Shown one piece after another: positions 52,732 through 62,135 of a stretch of 64,000 bases of DNA. The DNA is taken from the NCBI GenBank assembly GCA_037965595.1, contig CP150183.1, positions 3,658,001 through 3,722,000 of the forward strand. The letters run 5' to 3'. Made by a program: the position numbers and the translations under genes. Within the stretch, counting starts at the first letter, position 1, and each line of letters begins with the position of its first letter. The notes beneath the pieces are model-generated. The model made no database searches, had not been told where the DNA came from, and saw only the letters and a list, made by a program, of their open reading frames with translations. This DNA comes from Alkalihalobacillus sp. FSL W8-0930. Its GTDB lineage: Bacteria; Bacillota; Bacilli; Bacillales; Bacillaceae_D.

Positions 52732-54234
52732 TTACCTTTGCTGATAATCCTCTGAAAATTCATCAATAATTTTTTGGCCGCCTTGGCTCTTCCAATTTTC
52801 AATTGCTTTATTAAAGCCGTCTTCATCAATTTGACCTAGAATATATTTATACGTAGCGTCATCAATGATGTCTTGAATGCGATCGTGACTTTTGATGTAT
52901 TCTTCAGAATTGAGCCCAATAGATAGATCTTGAACTAAGTACTTTTCGTTATCCTTTTCAAGCTCTGTAGCTTTTACTTTAGGTGGATACTCAGAGAACC
53001 CGGTATATCTGCCATTCGACTCTGCATCTCCCACTTCAATTGATACATATGGTCTAACTTCTCGATCAATTGCCTCACGATTTTCAGTGATCGATCGAGC
53101 CATTCCGTCCTCTAATGTATAATGCTCGCCTTCCACACCCCATAAAAGGAGATTCGTTGTATCTGGCTCCATTAACTGGTCATAGAAATTAAGAATTTTC
53201 TTGAGCTCTTCTTCTGTTTTCACTGAAGACTTAGGAAACATAAGTAAGCTTCCGTATCCAGGTAGGGACCACGTTTTAAATTCGCCATCTGGACCTTCTA
53301 CATAGTTATGGACGTCGAATTCAACATCCGGATTCAAAGCGACTGCATCTCTATGAATTCCTTCAATATCACCCATTGACCCAATATAAAACCCTGCTTT
53401 CCCTGACTTAAACATATTTTGCTGGTCTGTTTTACTAGTTACAGGGAAGTCTTGATTCATATAGCCATTTTCGTGAATACTCTTCATGTAATTTAATGTA
53501 TCTAGATACTCATCAAACATAAATTCAGGTAAGATCTCGCCATCCTTTTCTCCCCAACCGTTTGGTGTCCCAAACCATGAAGACATGACTTTAAATGCTC
53601 CATAGTACAAATCACTCATATCAGTTAAGCCAATCGTATCATCTTTCCCATTTCCATCCGGGTCATCTTCAGTAAAGGCACGAACCATTTCGAATACTTC
53701 ATCCGTATTGGTTGGTGCATCTAGCCCCAAATTATCTGCCCAATCTTTTCTATACATAATTCCCATTCTAGAAAATGGTCTGCCTTGATAGATCGAATAG
53801 ATTTTTCCGTCTAGTTTTGAATTTTCCAGAATATCAGGGTTAAGCTTACTTAGATTTTCGTACTCGTCTAAATAAGGTCCAACCTCCCAAAACTGATCAT
53901 CTCTGATCGCTTCTCTAAATGGGTCCGTGTGTTGAATCTGTACTACTTGAGGGAGAGTACCTGTTGCAAAGGCTGCATTTAGACGCTCCGTATAGCTATC
54001 ATTAGGAATCCATTGAATATCAAGCTTTGTATCTGTTTTTTCTTCAATCATTTCTTCAATTCTCTGGTCAGGCACTTCAGCAGTATGCAGGATTGTCATG
54101 ATAGAGATCGGATCATCACTTTGCTTAGCTTCACCTGTCGGATTTGAAGCGCTTTCATTTTGGTTGCAAGCTGTTACACCTAATAATCCTATACTTACAC
54201 CTGCAATCAGTACTACTTTTTTTGCTTGATTCAA
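52732..54234 (-). CDS. LplA-like oligosaccharide-binding lipoprotein, copy 3
   Basis: A 500-residue paralog (signal peptide ending LGVTACNQNESAS; FTEDDPDGNGKDDTIG; GKAGFYIGSMGDIEGIHRD). The start is TTG after GGGGATGAACA. It shares most residues with copies 1, 2 and 4, with changes in the middle of the protein (MYYRKDW-type region reads IMYRKDWADNLGLDAP) that may alter ligand range. Confidence 0.9.
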   Translation of the reverse strand: MNQAKKVVLIAGVSIGLLGVTACNQNESASNPTGEAKQSDDPISIMTILHTAEVPDQRIEEMIEEKTDTKLDIQWIPNDSYTERLNAAFATGTLPQVVQIQHTDPFREAIRDDQFWEVGPYLDEYENLSKLNPDILENSKLDGKIYSIYQGRPFSRMGIMYRKDWADNLGLDAPTNTDEVFEMVRAFTEDDPDGNGKDDTIGLTDMSDLYYGAFKVMSSWFGTPNGWGEKDGEILPEFMFDEYLDTLNYMKSIHENGYMNQDFPVTSKTDQQNMFKSGKAGFYIGSMGDIEGIHRDAVALNPDVEFDVHNYVEGPDGEFKTWSLPGYGSLLMFPKSSVKTEEELKKILNFYDQLMEPDTTNLLLWGVEGEHYTLEDGMARSITENREAIDREVRPYVSIEVGDAESNGRYTGFSEYPPKVKATELEKDNEKYLVQDLSIGLNSEEYIKSHDRIQDIIDDATYKYILGQIDEDGFNKAIENWKSQGGQKIIDEFSEDYQQR

Positions 54235-54289
54235 TGTTCATCCCCGCTCTCTAAATGGATTGTTCTCTTTTTATAAAATACATAAAAGA

Positions 54290-54318
54290 AGCGCTCCTTT
54301 CCCTCTGAAAGAAGCGCT
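54290..54318 (-). terminator. Hairpin between binding-protein copies 4 and 3
   Basis: AGCGCTTCTTTC pairs with GAAAGGAGCGCT on the minus strand (one mismatch), followed by TCTTTT. A weak terminator or stabilising stem, analogous to 52688. Confidence 0.6.
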
Positions 54319-54334
54319 ATTCCATTATTAAAGC

Positions 54335-55843
54335 TTACTGAGCATTATAAGCCTCTGTATATTCATCAATCATATCCTGACCACCTTGATTCAACCAGTT
54401 ATCAACAGCAGAGTCGAAACCTGCTTCGTCAATTTGCCCTAGCATGTACTTATACGTAGCATCATCAATGATTCCTTGCAGACGTTCACCATTTTGTACA
54501 TAGGTATCTGACACTAGGCCAAGAGAATAATCTTGAATAAGGTAATTCTCGTTATCCTTTTCGAGTTCTGTGGCTTTCGTTTTTGGATCGTACGTAGATA
54601 ATCCTTCATACTTGCCTGTATTTTCAGGCTCACCAATTTCTAGTGACAGGTATGGTTTCACTTCTCGATCATTCGCTTGCTGGTTCTCAGCGATTGATTG
54701 TGCTTTTCCATCTTCAAGTGTGTAATGCTCGCCTTCTACACCCCAAGTCATTAGGTTCATGTTCTCAGGCTCCATCATTTGATCAAAGAAGTTAAGAATA
54801 TACTTTAGCTCTTCTTCTGTTTCTACAGATGAACGTGGGAACAATAACATTCTGCTATATCCCGGGATTGACCAGATACCATATTCTCCATCGGGGCCTT
54901 CCACATAGTTATGAACTTCAAATTCTACGTCAGGATTTAAGTCCGCTGCATCTCTGTATAACGTTTCAACATCTCCCATTGAACCAATGTACATCCCGGC
55001 TTTCCCAGTTTTAAGTAGGTCCTGCTGATCCGTCTTACTTGTTACCGGAAAGTCCTGATTAATGTAACCGCTCTCATGAAGATCTCTAAAAAAGTTTAGT
55101 GTATCTTTATACTCATCAAACATAAACTCCGGTGTAATTTCTCCATCTTTTTCACCCCATTGGTTTGGTGTACCAAACCAAGAAGCAACGGATTTAAAAG
55201 CACCGTACTGTAACTCATTTCGATCTGTTAAACCAAACGTATCGTCTCTTCCATTTCCATCAGGATCATCTTCTGTAAATGCTCTTAGCATTTCATATAC
55301 TTCGTCCGTTGTAGTAGGAGCTTCCAGTCCTAGATTATCAGCCCAGTCTTTACGGTAGATGATTCCCTGTCTTGAAAGAGGTCTCCCTTGATAAATCGAA
55401 TATAATTTTCCTTCAAACTCCATATTGGATAATACATCAGGTTTTAATTTTTGTAGGTTTTCGAATTCTTCTAGATAAGGGCCAATCTCCCAAAATTGAT
55501 CGTCTCGTAATGCTTCATAGAACATTTCAGGTCCCTGTACGAATAAAACTTGAGGTAATGTGCTGGTAGCGAACGCTGCATTTAAGCGTTCTTCATAGTT
55601 GTTTTGAGGAACCCATTGAATATCTAATGTTGTATCTGTATTCTCTTCAATCATATTCTGGATTTTCTTATCTGGTACTTCAGGTGTATGAAGCACCGCC
55701 ATCATTGAGATGGGTTTTGCATCTCCTTTAGCTTCACCAGAGTCACCACTTGGGGAAGCGCTTTCATTTTGGTTGCAACCAACTAAACCCAACATTCCAA
55801 CTAATACACTTGTACAGACTACCGCCCTCTTCATTTTTTTCAT
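54335..55843 (-). CDS. LplA-like oligosaccharide-binding lipoprotein, copy 4
   Basis: A 502-residue paralog (signal peptide ending LGLVGCNQNESAS; FTEDDPDGNGRDDTFG; GKAGMYIGSMGDVETLYRD). It has an ATG start with GGGAGG upstream and is the first binding-protein gene downstream of the AraC-type membrane regulator. It is closest by eye to copy 1. A hairpin follows the stop, so expression may fall off toward copies 3 and 2. Confidence 0.9.
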   Translation of the reverse strand: MKKMKRAVVCTSVLVGMLGLVGCNQNESASPSGDSGEAKGDAKPISMMAVLHTPEVPDKKIQNMIEENTDTTLDIQWVPQNNYEERLNAAFATSTLPQVLFVQGPEMFYEALRDDQFWEIGPYLEEFENLQKLKPDVLSNMEFEGKLYSIYQGRPLSRQGIIYRKDWADNLGLEAPTTTDEVYEMLRAFTEDDPDGNGRDDTFGLTDRNELQYGAFKSVASWFGTPNQWGEKDGEITPEFMFDEYKDTLNFFRDLHESGYINQDFPVTSKTDQQDLLKTGKAGMYIGSMGDVETLYRDAADLNPDVEFEVHNYVEGPDGEYGIWSIPGYSRMLLFPRSSVETEEELKYILNFFDQMMEPENMNLMTWGVEGEHYTLEDGKAQSIAENQQANDREVKPYLSLEIGEPENTGKYEGLSTYDPKTKATELEKDNENYLIQDYSLGLVSDTYVQNGERLQGIIDDATYKYMLGQIDEAGFDSAVDNWLNQGGQDMIDEYTEAYNAQ

Positions 55844-55940
55844 ACATTCCTCCCGAATATTCTGTCTATTGGCTCCTAAACACTGTTAAAAACCTACTCA
55901 AAGTGTAGTCGCTTAACAGGAAAACAGTAATAATCATTTT

Positions 55941-55987
55941 ATTAGGTTCGTGTAACCCCTGATATATCAGGGATACACGAACCTAAT
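55941..55987 (-). terminator. Large hairpin between the AraC-type regulator and copy 4
   Basis: TTAGGTTCGTGT and ACACGAACCTAA form a perfect 12-bp outer stem. An inner CCCTGATATATCAGGG palindrome extends it. A T-poor tail (TAATAAAATG) follows on the minus strand. A likely terminator of the regulator gene, or an operator-like palindrome. Confidence 0.7.
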
Positions 55988-56005
55988 TTGGTTGATTTTC
56001 ATATT

Positions 56006-58345
56006 TCATCCATTTTTAGAACGAATCGTATGATCTCTACGATTGTCTGTGCGATACTGTCCTGGAGTCACTCCTTCTTGTTTTTTGAAGGAGCGGATGA
56101 AGTTTTGTGAGTTATTGTATTGAAGTTTCTCAGCAATTTCTTTGACTGGTTTTGTTGTCTCTGACAAAAAGTGTTTAGCCATTTCAAAACGATAATAGGT
56201 TACATATTCACTAAAGGTCTTTCCGGTACTTTGCTTAAAAACCGTACTTAAGTAATTTGCATTGTAGTGAAGGTTAGCTGCACATGATTCGAGTGTTAAT
56301 TCTTTATCATAATGTTCCTGCACATAAACAATCATCCGATCAGCTAACTGCTGATACTGAGAATCATGTATGGAATTAAATCGATCGAGCAACGGCTTCA
56401 ATAAATTCTTCTTAAACCATGCCTTCACATCTTCCTTACGATGAAGCTTAAGCAATTCCTTATAGAGATCTGCTTCTGTCCTGTCCTCAAGCTTCGTTTG
56501 ATAGAGGCCACTTTCTTGCCTTAGTCTTAAGAGCTTTGTTAAAAGCTGATTAAATGAGACTTGATATTCACCTAAAAATTCAGCCTTATCAAAGATACTG
56601 TTGATCCAATCATCAAACAATGTATAGGCGTTGGTGTGATCCCCTTCTCGAAGGGCTAACATTAGCTCGCCTTCCACTTTCTTAGGGTACTGATAATCGG
56701 CCAGCTTCTTTCGGGAACCAGACTTAATACTTTCGTAGAAAATCACAACATTTTGCTCATACTTTAAACGGTGAGCTAGTGCCTCATTCGCTTCCTGCAT
56801 AGCAGAAGGCGCATCTTCAAATTCTGAAAAAGGTGCACTTACGCCTATACTGATCGGTAGTTTTAGATACCTTTCAATGTAGTCATGAATCAGCTCCGTG
56901 ACCTTATATGCACATTGATTAATATCATCTTTTGAACCATCTAATCCAATTAAAATTAATAGCGAGCGGTCATTCCACACCGTCGGTAGACGATTTGGCT
57001 CTTGTATCACTTCTTCAACAATGTTCTTAATGGCAAACGTATGCCACTCTTCCTGCGGCACGTTTTTTTCTCCATCTTTAACTTGATGATCATGATCATA
57101 CCTTAGAACAATCATCGTCATGGCATCCCATGTCTCAATCTTCTCATCAAGATTATAGATCTTTCTTTTTTCGTCCACTTCCACGGAGTCAAACGTTTTT
57201 CCTTCATAAAAGCTTCTAAGAAAAAATAGCACCGACTGCTTTAAATGTTTGTGAATATCCTTTTCCAACCCTGCCTTCGAATCAAATAACTCATTTAAGT
57301 GACGTTCAATCTCTGCAACGTCATTGTTTTTTGTTGTGACCGGTACCGACTGAGATTGCCTTGCAAGATGCAGTAAGTTATTAATTGGTCGATACAGGTT
57401 TCTACTAATAAACCACACAGCGAGTAAACAAAACAGAATGATTCCAGATACAACAAAAAAGGTAAACCAACCAATGGTATTCGATTCTTTAGTTAAATCT
57501 TTTAGTGATGCGCTATATACATAGGTCCAGTGATTATCCGGTGAAGTCGCATACGTAACCACATGCTCGTCCCCATTTACATTCGTTTGGAACTGACCTA
57601 CTTCATTCAGTTCTTCTGGCAGGCCTTCAGAATATCCAATATCTAAAAGTGATTGACCAATTCGCTCAATGTTTTGATCAATAAGGATATTTCCATCTCG
57701 ATCAAGTACAAACTTTTCACCTGTTCCCCCGTCATCAGCAATCATATCCATTAACGTACACATGGGTACATTGGCAAGCACCATGCTTGTTTTATTAATG
57801 GTTTTTTCAGGGAGCTTTTTCACTAACCCAATGGTATAAGGACAATCTCGATTAATCAGATTTTCGCTAAATTCTTCATTATTCAGTAATACCCAGCCCA
57901 TGTCATTCTCAATATTCATAAGAGATTCATAGTTTTCTCTGTCTTCGTACTGGTCAAGCCTTTTTAACCCCTCATTTTTCACAATCCAATTCTGCTCTGT
58001 ATTTACCATAATCACTTCTTCTACTTTTGTACCTAGTGATTGAAGCCTGAAAAAATCACCCTTTATATTCTCCAATAATTTAAAATCTTCAGCAATCAAA
58101 GGGCGCCTCAATGCTTCATTAATTGTTTGGGAATCCACTAATACATCTACAGAGTGACTGACGATCGAAAGAGTTTGTTCAATATTAGAGCGCATCTGTT
58201 GTATAAATTCGATATTTTCATTACTAATCTTCTCTTCAACCTGTTTAACGGACTGATTGTAAGAAAAAACCCCGACAATAAGAACGGGGATAATACTTAT
58301 GAGTGCTCCATACAAAATCAATCTTGCTTTATAACTATATTTCAC
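56006..58345 (-). CDS. Membrane-bound AraC-family regulator (YesS/YtdP type)
   Basis: A 779-residue one-component regulator. The first transmembrane helix is about 9-30 (LILYGALISIIPVLIVGVFS), then an extracellular Cache-like sensor about 35-290, a second helix about 293-315 (FTFFVVSGIILFCLLAVWFI), a HAMP-like linker and long cytoplasmic region, and an AraC-type double helix-turn-helix at about 675-770 (ESCAANLHYNANYLSTVFKQ; FIRSFKKQEGVTPGQYR). It lies upstream of the binding-protein genes and probably activates the locus in response to extracellular or transporter-bound sugar. The start is GTG after GGGGGTACTGAA. Confidence 0.88.
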   Translation of the reverse strand: MKYSYKARLILYGALISIIPVLIVGVFSYNQSVKQVEEKISNENIEFIQQMRSNIEQTLSIVSHSVDVLVDSQTINEALRRPLIAEDFKLLENIKGDFFRLQSLGTKVEEVIMVNTEQNWIVKNEGLKRLDQYEDRENYESLMNIENDMGWVLLNNEEFSENLINRDCPYTIGLVKKLPEKTINKTSMVLANVPMCTLMDMIADDGGTGEKFVLDRDGNILIDQNIERIGQSLLDIGYSEGLPEELNEVGQFQTNVNGDEHVVTYATSPDNHWTYVYSASLKDLTKESNTIGWFTFFVVSGIILFCLLAVWFISRNLYRPINNLLHLARQSQSVPVTTKNNDVAEIERHLNELFDSKAGLEKDIHKHLKQSVLFFLRSFYEGKTFDSVEVDEKRKIYNLDEKIETWDAMTMIVLRYDHDHQVKDGEKNVPQEEWHTFAIKNIVEEVIQEPNRLPTVWNDRSLLILIGLDGSKDDINQCAYKVTELIHDYIERYLKLPISIGVSAPFSEFEDAPSAMQEANEALAHRLKYEQNVVIFYESIKSGSRKKLADYQYPKKVEGELMLALREGDHTNAYTLFDDWINSIFDKAEFLGEYQVSFNQLLTKLLRLRQESGLYQTKLEDRTEADLYKELLKLHRKEDVKAWFKKNLLKPLLDRFNSIHDSQYQQLADRMIVYVQEHYDKELTLESCAANLHYNANYLSTVFKQSTGKTFSEYVTYYRFEMAKHFLSETTKPVKEIAEKLQYNNSQNFIRSFKKQEGVTPGQYRTDNRRDHTIRSKNG

Positions 58346-58371
58346 TTCAGTACCCCCTTTTTCCGAAAGAC

Positions 58372-59127
58372 CTACTCCCTTAAAACATCCTGTGCATTAC
58401 GTTTAGAGTGATAATGAAGCTCTTCCTGTGCACGCTCAGTTGACCATGGCTTACCTTCATTATCTGACACTGCATAATAGGTTCCTGATACCCTCGTCGA
58501 CTCAAGTGCTAATTTAAAAAATTGGACAAGGTCCTGCTCTGTTAATAACGTATGCTGCAGTCGCTTGTTCTGGATAAGGGCTTGCTTTGATGCATCTTTC
58601 GGAAACGATCCAATTCTTATGTTCAAAACGGAAAGGTTTTGTTGATTTGAAAATAGTAAGCCTAATTGTTCTGTTGCGAATTTTAATAAGCCATATAAAC
58701 CCTTTGTACTCGGGACATCATCTGTTGTAATTTCTCTATTTAAACGTGAGATTCCCTCTTCTTCATAGCTATCGGTTACATGATTAGAACTTGCAAAGAT
58801 AACTTTTGGGACCTTTTTTTCAACAGCCGCTTGAAAGACATAATAGCTAGCACGAAAAAAGATATCCGTCATTTCATGAAAACGCGTTTCATCGAGACTA
58901 TTTTTAGTATTTGCATTTAGAAGGTTAATTAAAGCGAGCGTATGACATGGTATATGTTGAATAAATTCATTTTTATTTAATACGTTCGTTTGTCGAAATT
59001 GAATAGTTGGATGGTTCAGATTTGGATCCTTCAAATCCAAAATAATCACCTTATAAAGTGATGAAAGGCCTTTCGCGAGCGCTTGCCCGACGGTCCCTGC
59101 TCCTCCAATTAGTACAATCGTTTCCAT
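58372..59127 (-). CDS. NAD-dependent epimerase/dehydratase family protein
   Basis: A 251-residue extended-SDR protein with dinucleotide-binding motif VLIGGAGTVGQALAKGL at the N-terminus and an active-site-like FASSNHVTDSYEE...YGLLKFATEQLG (Tyr-x3-Lys). The layout resembles uronate dehydrogenase-like SDRs. The ATG at 59127 follows GTGGAG by 7 bases; the longer frame has no site. It lies 26 bp upstream of the AraC-type regulator, so it may be co-transcribed and act on a sugar of this locus. Confidence 0.78.
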   Translation of the reverse strand: METIVLIGGAGTVGQALAKGLSSLYKVIILDLKDPNLNHPTIQFRQTNVLNKNEFIQHIPCHTLALINLLNANTKNSLDETRFHEMTDIFFRASYYVFQAAVEKKVPKVIFASSNHVTDSYEEEGISRLNREITTDDVPSTKGLYGLLKFATEQLGLLFSNQQNLSVLNIRIGSFPKDASKQALIQNKRLQHTLLTEQDLVQFFKLALESTRVSGTYYAVSDNEGKPWSTERAQEELHYHSKRNAQDVLRE

Positions 59128-59317
59128 CGCTAGACTCCACATCCTTTGTACAGCATAATTGTGACCTACAACCATGTAGTTTCTCAATAACACTATATCT
59201 TATACATTGGCACCAAGCGATGAATCAACAAAAATGACATATCTTAACTATATCATGTTACCGTTTTCATAACAACGAGTCATTTTTCTGCTGAAACTTG
59301 ATGAATCCACATTAAAA

Positions 59318-59346
59318 TAAAAAACAGGCATCGCTAGGATGCCTGT
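59318..59346 (-). terminator. Terminator of the iron-binding-protein gene
   Basis: ACAGGCATC-CTAGC-GATGCCTGT followed by TTTTTTATTTT on the minus strand. Confidence 0.9.
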
Positions 59347-59347
59347 C

Positions 59348-60304
59348 TTATTCCGCTTTAATCAATTCTTCTGCTACTTGATCAACCACAATATTTAAAG
59401 CAAGCGGCGAGTAGTAACCTACCCATAGCGCTGTATCTTTTTCATACACTTGATCTTCTTTAACGGGTTTTAATCCCTGCCACACGGCGGTTTCCATAAA
59501 CTCTTTGGTTAGCTCCGTATTTGTCGCATCCTGCAGCAAGAAGAAGTGATCTGCATCTACTTCAGGTAGTATTTCAATTGAGATCATCGAACTTGTTTCT
59601 GTATGACCCTCAGCAAGCTCTGGCGCTTTTAATCCTAAATCATCATAAAGAATTTCCGAAGTTCGGTGATCGGTTGTATGCAAACGAATCATGTCATCTC
59701 TTGGACGAATCAAAGCAACTGTTTCATCGGACATCGTCTCAGATAGTTCTTCTTTTAATGCACCAACCTTCTCATTGTAATCTGCGATGATTCCCTCTGC
59801 TTGATCTCTTTTCCCTAAAATATCTCCCATCTTTAGTTGAATCGTTTTCCAATCTTCCATCCGATCAAATATAAGCGTAGGAGCAATACTTTCTAATTGG
59901 TCTTGAATCCCTTCATGAGCATCTGTTGCAATAATTAAATCGGGTGTTAATGAAAGAATTTGTTCAACATTTGGTTCTTCATATGTTCCAAGTAGCGTTG
60001 GGTCTCCAGGTAAGTCCTCAAGGTATTCAGGAAGTGCCTGGTCTGTACTCGCATATACGGTTCCTACTGGCTGTTTATCTAAAGCCAATAAATGATCCAA
60101 GAATTGAACATCAAGAACGACAATATCCTCTGGCACTTCTTCAAATGTCATTTCCCCATTCAAATGCTCAATCGTTGTAGTCTGTTGTTCGTTAACTGAT
60201 TCTCCTGACTCTTCGTTTATCTCTTGATCCGTTGTGGATTCTCCGCACGCAGTTAGAAACAAAACGATACTTGCGAACAACGTAATCAGACTTTTCCCTT
60301 TCAT
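59348..60304 (-). CDS. Iron-siderophore-binding lipoprotein (FecB/FeuA family)
   Basis: A 318-residue ABC binding protein. The signal peptide ends VLFLTACGES, with Cys in the lipobox. It is a type III (TroA-like) fold with ITIEHLNGEMTFEEVP-like opening and LTPDLIIATDAHEG. It captures Fe(III)-siderophore at the cell surface. The ATG at 60304 follows GAGGGTGG. A Fur box lies 23 bp upstream. No permease or ATPase gene adjoins, so it must use a transporter encoded elsewhere. Confidence 0.87.
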   Translation of the reverse strand: MKGKSLITLFASIVLFLTACGESTTDQEINEESGESVNEQQTTTIEHLNGEMTFEEVPEDIVVLDVQFLDHLLALDKQPVGTVYASTDQALPEYLEDLPGDPTLLGTYEEPNVEQILSLTPDLIIATDAHEGIQDQLESIAPTLIFDRMEDWKTIQLKMGDILGKRDQAEGIIADYNEKVGALKEELSETMSDETVALIRPRDDMIRLHTTDHRTSEILYDDLGLKAPELAEGHTETSSMISIEILPEVDADHFFLLQDATNTELTKEFMETAVWQGLKPVKEDQVYEKDTALWVGYYSPLALNIVVDQVAEELIKAE

Positions 60305-60326
60305 TTTATCCACCCTCAACTCTAAT

Positions 60327-60341
60327 TGATATTGATAATCA
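60327..60341. promoter_or_regulatory. Fur box between binding protein and Btr-like gene
   Basis: TGATATTGATAATCA fits the 7-1-7 Fur motif TGATAATNATTATCA with two mismatches. It lies in the divergent promoter region, so both genes should be derepressed by iron starvation. Confidence 0.8.
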
Positions 60342-60443
60342 TCTGCACTTATAATACTATATAGAATCAAAGATTAATCGTCCATGGATGAACTGGTTTC
60401 CAGATGGACATTTCAGATATGAATGAAAAAGGAGAGGTCTCAA

Positions 60444-62042
60444 TTGGCAGATGAGAAAGCGCTATTCTCGTATCTCTACAAACTCGAATACCTTCATTAC
60501 ATACAAACAGAAACAAACATTAACCTCGAAGTATATCAGCATGGATTGCTATATATTGATCAATCTGATGGATCTTTTTGTATAAACGGGCTTGTACAGG
60601 AAGTAAAACAGAACTCGCTCATTTTTATTCCAGCAAACGTAAAGCAGAAAAAGATTATTACATTTGATAAAGGCTTAAGAGGATATTTCTTATCGTTTAG
60701 TTCCCTATTAGACCAAGGAAACGGGATCTACAAAGCAACCTCTCTCAAACTACCAACCTTACTTGATTCTCATCAATCCGCTCATTCATTCGTTACGACT
60801 GCCCGTGGTATTCTAGAACTCCAACAGCAGGACCAATTGAAAGCGAACCTTTTATTCCAAAAGTGGATCCACTCACTTTTAACTGAATTAACAACCAATG
60901 CAACCCTAACGGTAAAGCAATTGATTCAAAAAAGTAAAAACTATATAGATGACCATTATCATACAGATTTAACACGTGAGCAGCTGGCTGAGTTAACAGG
61001 ACTGAATACGGATTATTACTCACGCACCTTTAAATCGTATTATCAACAGACACCAATTGAATATGTAAATGAAGTACGCCTTCTTCATGCAAAACAGAAG
61101 CTACTCCAATCAGACGAAACGATCCGTACCATCGCAAAAAGCGTAGGGTATAACGATGAATTTTATTTTAGCAGACGATTTAAAGCGAAGGAGGGGTACT
61201 CGCCCTCGGTCTATATCAACAAACATAAGAATGTAATTCGGTTAGCTTCACTCAACCACCTGGTAACAGGTCACACCCTGGCGCTTGGTGTTGAGCCATA
61301 TGCAGCGATGAGTCATTCCGCCTTTCCGTTATCGGAAACCTTTGAGCATGCCATCACTCTAGGGAATCATCAGCCCAGTATAGACAAATTGCTTGCCGCA
61401 AATCCGGATTTGATTGTTCGTTGTTCAACTCAAACTCAAAATACAGAATCAAATCATAACGAAAAGCTTTATTACACCATAGCCCCTACGGTTAGCCTGT
61501 CACACCAAGATAGCTGGCAAAGCCATTTACATACCATTGCGCGCTTAGTAAACAAAGAGGCTGAAGCAAAGCTTTTTCTAGAAGAATATGAAACAAGAGT
61601 AGACGTCATAAAAACGAAAGTAAATCATTCAATTGGTAGCAAGAATCTATTAGTCATCGGACTTGGTGGAGATTCACTATGTATCTATGGGAAACGAAAT
61701 CTAGGAACGGTTCTTTATCATGATCTAGGGATTGCTATGCCTCCAGGGGTTGAGGATATTCAGCATGTAAAGGAGACTACTTTAGATGAGATTCATCAGA
61801 TAGACCCAGACTATATTCTTTTAACCATTTATCGTAGTCATAACAAGCTCCCGAGTAAACAGGCTCTGCGCACGCAATTACATGGCTTAGAGCAAGACCA
61901 TCGTTGGAGTGCTCTACAGGCCGTACAGAATCAGCAATGCTACTCGATTATGAAGAGTAATCATTTATATACAAGCTATAATTCACTTTCAAACAAGCTA
62001 TTTTTAGAAAAAGTGCATCAGATGCTCGTTACTTCCTCTTAA
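60444..62042 (+). CDS. AraC-type activator fused to a siderophore-binding domain (Btr-like)
   Basis: A 532-residue protein with the layout of B. subtilis Btr: N-terminal AraC sensing domain about 1-145, AraC helix-turn-helix about 150-255 (EQLAELTGLNTDYYSRTFKS; SVGYNDEFYFSRRFKAKEGY), and a C-terminal FecB-type periplasmic-binding domain about 265-530 (LAANPDLIVRCSTQ; LVIGLGGDSLCIYGKRNLGT). It binds intracellular Fe-siderophore and activates uptake genes. The start is TTG, 6 bases after AAGGAGAGG; the ATG at 60423 overlaps this site. It is divergent from the binding protein across a Fur box. Confidence 0.85.
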   Translation: MADEKALFSYLYKLEYLHYIQTETNINLEVYQHGLLYIDQSDGSFCINGLVQEVKQNSLIFIPANVKQKKIITFDKGLRGYFLSFSSLLDQGNGIYKATSLKLPTLLDSHQSAHSFVTTARGILELQQQDQLKANLLFQKWIHSLLTELTTNATLTVKQLIQKSKNYIDDHYHTDLTREQLAELTGLNTDYYSRTFKSYYQQTPIEYVNEVRLLHAKQKLLQSDETIRTIAKSVGYNDEFYFSRRFKAKEGYSPSVYINKHKNVIRLASLNHLVTGHTLALGVEPYAAMSHSAFPLSETFEHAITLGNHQPSIDKLLAANPDLIVRCSTQTQNTESNHNEKLYYTIAPTVSLSHQDSWQSHLHTIARLVNKEAEAKLFLEEYETRVDVIKTKVNHSIGSKNLLVIGLGGDSLCIYGKRNLGTVLYHDLGIAMPPGVEDIQHVKETTLDEIHQIDPDYILLTIYRSHNKLPSKQALRTQLHGLEQDHRWSALQAVQNQQCYSIMKSNHLYTSYNSLSNKLFLEKVHQMLVTSS

Positions 62043-62135
62043 ATGTTCAGCGAGAACACGGAATTGTCCATGTTCAACCTTCAATTCTTCGCAAATAATG
62101 AAAAGTAGCGATGATTTGGAAGGTGATTTGATTCT

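Noticed and set aside
55904-55925. cre site upstream of binding-protein copy 4
   Set aside because: GTTAAGCGACTACA differs from the consensus at three or more key positions.
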